Shown here: positions 59,875-64,000 of the stretch, piece by piece
Layout of the letters: the number at the start of each line of letters is the position of its first letter
Position numbering within the stretch: the first letter of the stretch is position 1
Assembly: GCF_000262245.1 (NCBI RefSeq)
Contig: NZ_AJSX01000019.1
Coordinates: 1 to 64,000, forward strand
DNA from: Pasteurella bettyae CCUG 2042
GTDB lineage: Bacteria > Pseudomonadota > Gammaproteobacteria > Enterobacterales > Pasteurellaceae
Direction of reading: 5' to 3'
Length of the DNA: 64,000 bases
Translations under genes and position numbers: made by a program
Notes under the pieces: model-generated
Database searches by the model: none
What the model was told of the DNA's origin: nothing
The model's input: only the letters and a program-made list of their open reading frames with translations

Positions 59875-61542
59875 ATGGATTTTCTAATAAATCTAAGTGA
59901 AGGAAGTCAATTTGCAATTCAACTTGCGATTGTACTTATCTGTTTATTTTATGGTGCAAGAAAAGGTGGGATTGCACTTGGAATGCTAGGTGGAGTAGGT
60001 TTACTTGTTTTAGTATTTGGCTTTGGTATCGAACCTGGCAAACCAGCAATTGATGTTATGCTAACCATTCTTGCTGTGGTGGTAACATCTGCAACATTAC
60101 AGGCCAGTGGTGGTTTAGATGTAATGTTACAAATTGCAGAAAAAATGTTACGTAGAAATCCTAAATACGTGAGTATACTTGCCCCCTTTGTAACCTGTAC
60201 ATTAACTATTCTTTGTGGGACAGGTCACGTTGTTTATACTATGTTACCTATTATTTATGATATTGCTATCAAAAATGATATTCGCCCTGAACGACCTATG
60301 GCTGCTAGTTCTATTGCCTCTCAAATGGGGATTATTGCCTCACCAGTTTCAGTTGCTGTAGTCACCTTAACAGCCTTCTTAATCAATGCGAAAACACCAT
60401 TAGCAGGTTTTGATGGTTACTTAGATCTATTAAAAATCACCGTACCTTCTACACTTTGTGGTGTATTAGCTATTGGTATTTTCAGTTGGTTCCGTGGCAA
60501 AGATTTAGATAAAGACCCAGAATTCCAAGAAAAACTTAAAGATCCTGAATTCAAAAAATATGTTTATGGTGAAACTACTTCACTATTAGACAAAAAATTG
60601 CCACAATCCAGCTGGAATGCAATGTGGATCTTCTTTGGCACCATTCTATTAGTGGCTTTATTAGGTTACTTTAAAGATTTACGCCCTTCTTTCGAAAAAT
60701 CTGTGCCCGCTCAAGTAGTTGAAATTGTATCAGCTGACAAAACAGTAAAAAGTATCAATGTAAAAGACGGTAAAATTGTTGCTACCGCAAAAGATGGCAA
60801 AATGGCTATTGACGTTAAAGAAAACAAAGGTAAAGCCAAAATTGCCTATAATGCAATTGATATTTATGATGATAAAGGGGTGCTCGCACAAACCGTTTCT
60901 ACACAAGATAATAATGTTGTTATTACCGCAGGTGATAAATCCGAAACGATTAATGATGCCTCTATCCTATTAAAAGATAGCGTGAAGAAAAAATCTACCT
61001 TAGGTATGGTACACGTTATTCAAATTTTCATGCTGTTAGCTGGTGCGCTAATTGTTGTATTCACTAAAACTGAGCCAGGTAAAATCAGTAAAAATGAAAT
61101 CTTCCGTTCAGGTATGATCGCATTAGTCGCTGTATTTGGTATTTCTTGGATGGCGGAAACCATGTTTACTGTACATACTCCAATGATGAAAGCTGCCCTT
61201 GGTGATATTGTAAAAGCACACCCTTGGACCTATGCAGTAATGTTGTTACTCATCTCTAAATTTGTAAACTCACAAGCTGCGGCTTTAGTGGCTTTCGTAC
61301 CATTAGCATTAAGCATTGGTGTTGATCCTGCGATTATCCTTGCATTTGCTTCAGCTTGTTATGGTTACTATATTTTACCAACTTATCCAAGTGACTTAGC
61401 TGCAATTCAATTTGACCGTTCAGGTACAACCCACATTGGTAAATTTGTTATCAATCACAGCTTCATATTAGTGGGATTAATCGGTGTAATTACATCATGT
61501 ATCTTCGGTTATATCTTCACAGGCTTATATGGTTATCTTTAA
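59875..61542 (+). CDS. dcuB: DcuB-family anaerobic C4-dicarboxylate transporter with inserted domain
   Basis: Inner-membrane fumarate/succinate antiporter of the Dcu family. 555 residues, while E. coli DcuB has 446. The membrane part is clearly DcuB ([64 protein letters not shown]). The extra length is an insert of about 100 residues (about 274-377), rich in Lys, Asp and Val with short beta-like stretches, in a loop that is only a few residues in E. coli. GGAG lies 7 bases before the ATG. The gene has its own terminator. Confidence 0.93.
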   Translation: MDFLINLSEGSQFAIQLAIVLICLFYGARKGGIALGMLGGVGLLVLVFGFGIEPGKPAIDVMLTILAVVVTSATLQASGGLDVMLQIAEKMLRRNPKYVSILAPFVTCTLTILCGTGHVVYTMLPIIYDIAIKNDIRPERPMAASSIASQMGIIASPVSVAVVTLTAFLINAKTPLAGFDGYLDLLKITVPSTLCGVLAIGIFSWFRGKDLDKDPEFQEKLKDPEFKKYVYGETTSLLDKKLPQSSWNAMWIFFGTILLVALLGYFKDLRPSFEKSVPAQVVEIVSADKTVKSINVKDGKIVATAKDGKMAIDVKENKGKAKIAYNAIDIYDDKGVLAQTVSTQDNNVVITAGDKSETINDASILLKDSVKKKSTLGMVHVIQIFMLLAGALIVVFTKTEPGKISKNEIFRSGMIALVAVFGISWMAETMFTVHTPMMKAALGDIVKAHPWTYAVMLLLISKFVNSQAAALVAFVPLALSIGVDPAIILAFASACYGYYILPTYPSDLAAIQFDRSGTTHIGKFVINHSFILVGLIGVITSCIFGYIFTGLYGYL

Positions 61543-61561
61543 TCTTTCATAAAGCGTAACT

Positions 61562-61603
61562 AAAGTGCGGTAAATTTTTTAAAAATTCACCGCACTTTTT
61601 TTA
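61562..61603. terminator. dcuB terminator formed by paired uptake signals
   Basis: AAAGTGCGGT (61562-61571) and its complement (61589-61598) form an imperfect long stem followed by TTTTTTTATTTT. The rest of the stretch 61604-61780 is AT-rich; an ACTATTT/AAATAGT hairpin lies near 61659-61680. Confidence 0.85.
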
Positions 61604-61796
61604 TTTTTTCTCCTCCCGACCTCCGTACTAGCACAGAGAATAAAATTAAATAAAAACTTACTATTTATATGAAAATAGTAAATTTCATTTAATTACAACT
61701 CTAATTTAACAAATATCCAACCAATATATAATGAAAATATAATAAATTATGATAATATCATTATACCTATTACGTTTTTTTAAGGAGGTATGTAAT

Positions 61797-62978
61797 ATGT
61801 TGATGGCTCAATTAGAACGTTTTTTCAAAATGGAGTCAGCTAGTGGCATTTTATTATTCTTTTTCGCGTTACTTGCCATGATTTTTGCAAATACCCCATT
61901 AAGCTCGCTATATTTTTCTTTTCTCGATATTCCTGTACGAGTGCAATTTGGTGACTTTATTATCAATAAGCACCTTTTACATTGGATAAATGATGGTTTT
62001 ATGGCTGTTTTCTTTGTACTTGTCGGGCTTGAAGTAAAACGTGAAATGCTTGAGGGATCGCTCGCCAGTTATCAACAAGCGATCTTCCCTGCAATCGCAG
62101 CTATTGGTGGCATGATTGTACCCGCCATGATCTATTATTTTATCACCCAAAATCATCCTGAATTAGCTAATGGATGGGCAATTCCAATGGCCACGGATAT
62201 TGCATTTGCTTTAGGTATTGTCGCATTATTGGGAACACGTGTACCTCTACCTCTCAAAGTCTTTTTATTAGCCCTTGCTATTATTGATGATTTAGGTGCA
62301 ATTGTTGTGATTGCAGTATTTTATTCTGAAGAGTTGAGTATGCCAGCTTTATCTGTAGCAATTTTAGCTATTATTGGTTTAATAACTTTAAATCGCAATA
62401 AATCAGGGCATATCTGTGGTTATTTAGTATTTGGACTGATCTTATGGGCTGCGGTATTAAAATCAGGAGTCCATGCAACCTTAGCAGGTGTCATTATTGG
62501 TTTTTGTATACCAATGAAAGATAAACAGGGAAATAGCCCCTTACACTCTTTCGAACATATTCTTTCGCCTTGGTGCTCATTCTTTGTGTTACCTTTATTT
62601 GCCTTTGCTAATGCAGGTGTGTCTCTTCATAATGTCTCTCAAGACATGATTTTATCCACCTTACCTTTAGGCATTGCTTTAGGGCTATTACTCGGAAAAC
62701 CCTTAGGTGTATTTAGCTTTAGTTACTTATCAGTAAAATTAGGCATAGCCAAATTGCCAGAAAAGGTTAAATGGAAACAAATTTTTGCAATCGCTATGCT
62801 ATGTGGTATTGGCTTTACCATGTCTATGTTCTTAGCAGGTTTAGCTTTTACCGAAGGTGGCTCAGAATCCACCATCAATATATTATCTCGTATCGGTATT
62901 CTATTAGGTTCCTGTTTTTCTGCCGTATTGGGCTATATATTATTGAAGATGACAACAACTGAGGTTCAAGTTAACTAA
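61797..62978 (+). CDS. nhaA: Na+/H+ antiporter NhaA
   Basis: Inner-membrane antiporter that expels Na+ in exchange for protons. 393 residues, about 12 helices. Transport aspartates are seen at Asp134 ([10 protein letters not shown]) and the pair Asp164-Asp165 ([10 protein letters not shown]), as well as [10 protein letters not shown] and [19 protein letters not shown] lies 8 bases before the ATG at 61797, which is preferred to an earlier in-frame ATG at 61749. Confidence 0.96.
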   Translation: MLMAQLERFFKMESASGILLFFFALLAMIFANTPLSSLYFSFLDIPVRVQFGDFIINKHLLHWINDGFMAVFFVLVGLEVKREMLEGSLASYQQAIFPAIAAIGGMIVPAMIYYFITQNHPELANGWAIPMATDIAFALGIVALLGTRVPLPLKVFLLALAIIDDLGAIVVIAVFYSEELSMPALSVAILAIIGLITLNRNKSGHICGYLVFGLILWAAVLKSGVHATLAGVIIGFCIPMKDKQGNSPLHSFEHILSPWCSFFVLPLFAFANAGVSLHNVSQDMILSTLPLGIALGLLLGKPLGVFSFSYLSVKLGIAKLPEKVKWKQIFAIAMLCGIGFTMSMFLAGLAFTEGGSESTINILSRIGILLGSCFSAVLGYILLKMTTTEVQVN

Positions 62979-63108
62979 CTCTTTTTATTTATATAATTAT
63001 TTGAACCTTATCACATTTTTCGAAAATAAAATTTGCATATTTTTAACATTATATTAACTTTAATACGACCCTATACTAAGGAACTTTATTTACCCTTTGG
63101 AGGATATG

Positions 63109-64000
63109 ATGAACACAACATCAAAACCTAATGCTCTCAATAAAAATTCAATTATTTTTATTGCAGATGTCATTATCTTTTTTATTCTATTAAAAACTTT
63201 ACCCTTTAACCCAAAAGAAAATGCGGGCTTATCTTTGCTTTTCTTTGTTGGGGTGTTATGGCTTACTGAAGCGTTACATGTTACGGTAACCGCGATTTTA
63301 GTCCCGATTCTGGCAATTGGACTTGGTCTTGTCACCACTAAGAATGCCTTAGTTGCATTTGCTGATCCGACTATTTTCTTATTCTTTGGTGGTTTTGCAC
63401 TAGCCACAGCATTACATATTCAAAAAATTGACAAAATGATTGCTAATCGAATTATGTCTTTAGCTCGAGGCAATTTATTTATTGCAGTGATTTATTTATT
63501 TATTATCACCGCATTTCTTTCTATGTGGATGAGTAATACTGCGACTGCTGCCATGATGTTACCATTAGCGATGGGGATTCTTAGTCAACTTGAACCACAA
63601 AAAGAACACAATACTTACACTTTCGTATTATTAGGGATTGCCTATAGTGCAAGTATTGGTGGTATGGGAACCTTAGTCGGAAGTCCTCCAAATGCTATCG
63701 TTGCCTCTCAATTACACTTAACCTTCTCTGATTGGCTTTGGTATGGTTTACCGATTATGTTTGTTTTGATGCCAATTATGATCGGTTCACTAATTGTTAT
63801 TTTCAAACCTAAATTAAACTTACATTTCGACCAAAACTTTGAAAAGATCGAAATCAATACCCAACGCCTTATTACTTTAGGAATCTTTGTTCTTATTGCA
63901 TTATGCTGGGTATTTAGTAGCTCATTAAATCCATTTCTTTCAGGATTATTAGGGCTAGAAAAAAATATGGGCAGTTTTGATAGTGTAATTGCTCTGGTGG
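63109..64000 (+). CDS. DASS-family carboxylate:Na+ symporter (3' end outside window)
   Basis: Membrane carrier of the divalent anion:Na+ symporter family (relatives CitT, SdcS and H. influenzae HI0608). The first 297 residues are in the window, with repeated hydrophobic helices, the SNT motif (MSNTATAAMMLPLA, about 142-144) and SPPNAIVAS. Substrate is likely a di- or tricarboxylate such as succinate or malate; the exact one cannot be told. GGAGG at 63099-63103 favours the second of two adjacent ATGs (63109). It lies 130 bases after nhaA and is cut at 64000. Confidence 0.88.
   Translation, partial: MNTTSKPNALNKNSIIFIADVIIFFILLKTLPFNPKENAGLSLLFFVGVLWLTEALHVTVTAILVPILAIGLGLVTTKNALVAFADPTIFLFFGGFALATALHIQKIDKMIANRIMSLARGNLFIAVIYLFIITAFLSMWMSNTATAAMMLPLAMGILSQLEPQKEHNTYTFVLLGIAYSASIGGMGTLVGSPPNAIVASQLHLTFSDWLWYGLPIMFVLMPIMIGSLIVIFKPKLNLHFDQNFEKIEINTQRLITLGIFVLIALCWVFSSSLNPFLSGLLGLEKNMGSFDSVIALV

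Noticed and set aside
61604-61796. Riboswitch upstream of nhaA
   Set aside because: The leader is AT-rich with one weak hairpin; no conserved riboswitch core could be recognised.
1-64000. Prophage, insertion sequence, CRISPR array or defence island
   Set aside because: No transposase, integrase, phage structural gene, spaced direct repeats or cas genes were seen; gene order is largely core genome.

Overview
The window is chromosomal DNA from a gammaproteobacterium of the family Pasteurellaceae. The evidence is its low G+C content, gene content and order close to Haemophilus and E. coli, and about 35 copies (counted by eye) of the 9-base DNA-uptake signal AAGTGCGGT or its complement. That is the Haemophilus influenzae (Hin) type of uptake signal. 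I cannot name the species from sequence alone. No prophage, insertion sequence or CRISPR array is visible; this is mostly core genome with a few accessory islands.

Layout. 1-2448: 3' part of an HmbR-like haemoglobin receptor whose N-terminal coding region contains a heptanucleotide tandem repeat (TTCGACT) running off the left edge. 2523-6598 (minus): gss-yffB-dapE-M15 peptidase operon. 6933-7499: dps behind a Fur-like box. 7578-13636: phosphoglycerate transport locus, pgtCBA (minus) divergent from pgtP (plus). 13819-18230 (minus): pseudouridine/nucleoside salvage (psuK-psuG-psuT, plus a nucleoside hydrolase). 18324-27240 (minus): mltG-tmk-holB-tatD family-DUF1523-paeA-dnaE. 27384-29292 (minus): rpiA-serA. 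29587-32195 (minus): rdgB, ybjQ-like and hemW, with a small ComEA-like gene. 32373-41424 (minus): murJ, two EamA transporters, ribF, ileS, lspA, ispH. 41764-44379: rpsT, smp, serB and a yajQ broken by an internal stop. 44451-45596: lldD. 45875-45951: tRNA-Ile2 (CAU). 46076-50124 (minus): rpsU-dnaG-rpoD macromolecular synthesis operon. 50354-52219: tsaD, tdk, entericidin. 52759-54337 (minus): fklB and psd. 54601-59673 (plus): yceD-rpmF-plsX-fabH-fabD-fabG-acpP. 59875-64000 (plus): dcuB with an extra domain, nhaA, and a DASS-family carboxylate transporter cut by the right edge.

How the genes fit together. Most of the window is housekeeping: replication (dnaE, holB, dnaG, tmk), transcription (rpoD), translation (ileS, rpsT, rpsU, rpmF, tRNA-Ile2, tsaD), fatty acid and phospholipid synthesis (plsX, fab genes, acpP, psd), and envelope growth (mltG, murJ, lspA, dapE). 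The accessory genes point to life on a host surface: haem capture from haemoglobin, iron and peroxide protection (dps, gss), and use of phosphoglycerates, pseudouridine/nucleosides, lactate and C4-dicarboxylates. CRP-like sites lie in front of the pgt and psu loci.

The observations most worth checking are the heptanucleotide repeat in hmbR (a probable phase switch), a long perfect palindrome upstream of a psuK that carries its own helix-turn-helix domain, an insertion of about 100 residues in DcuB, the nonsense-interrupted yajQ, the degenerate ATPase domain of PgtA, and the compositionally deviant lldD. Comparisons with named proteins are from memory of those families; no search was run.
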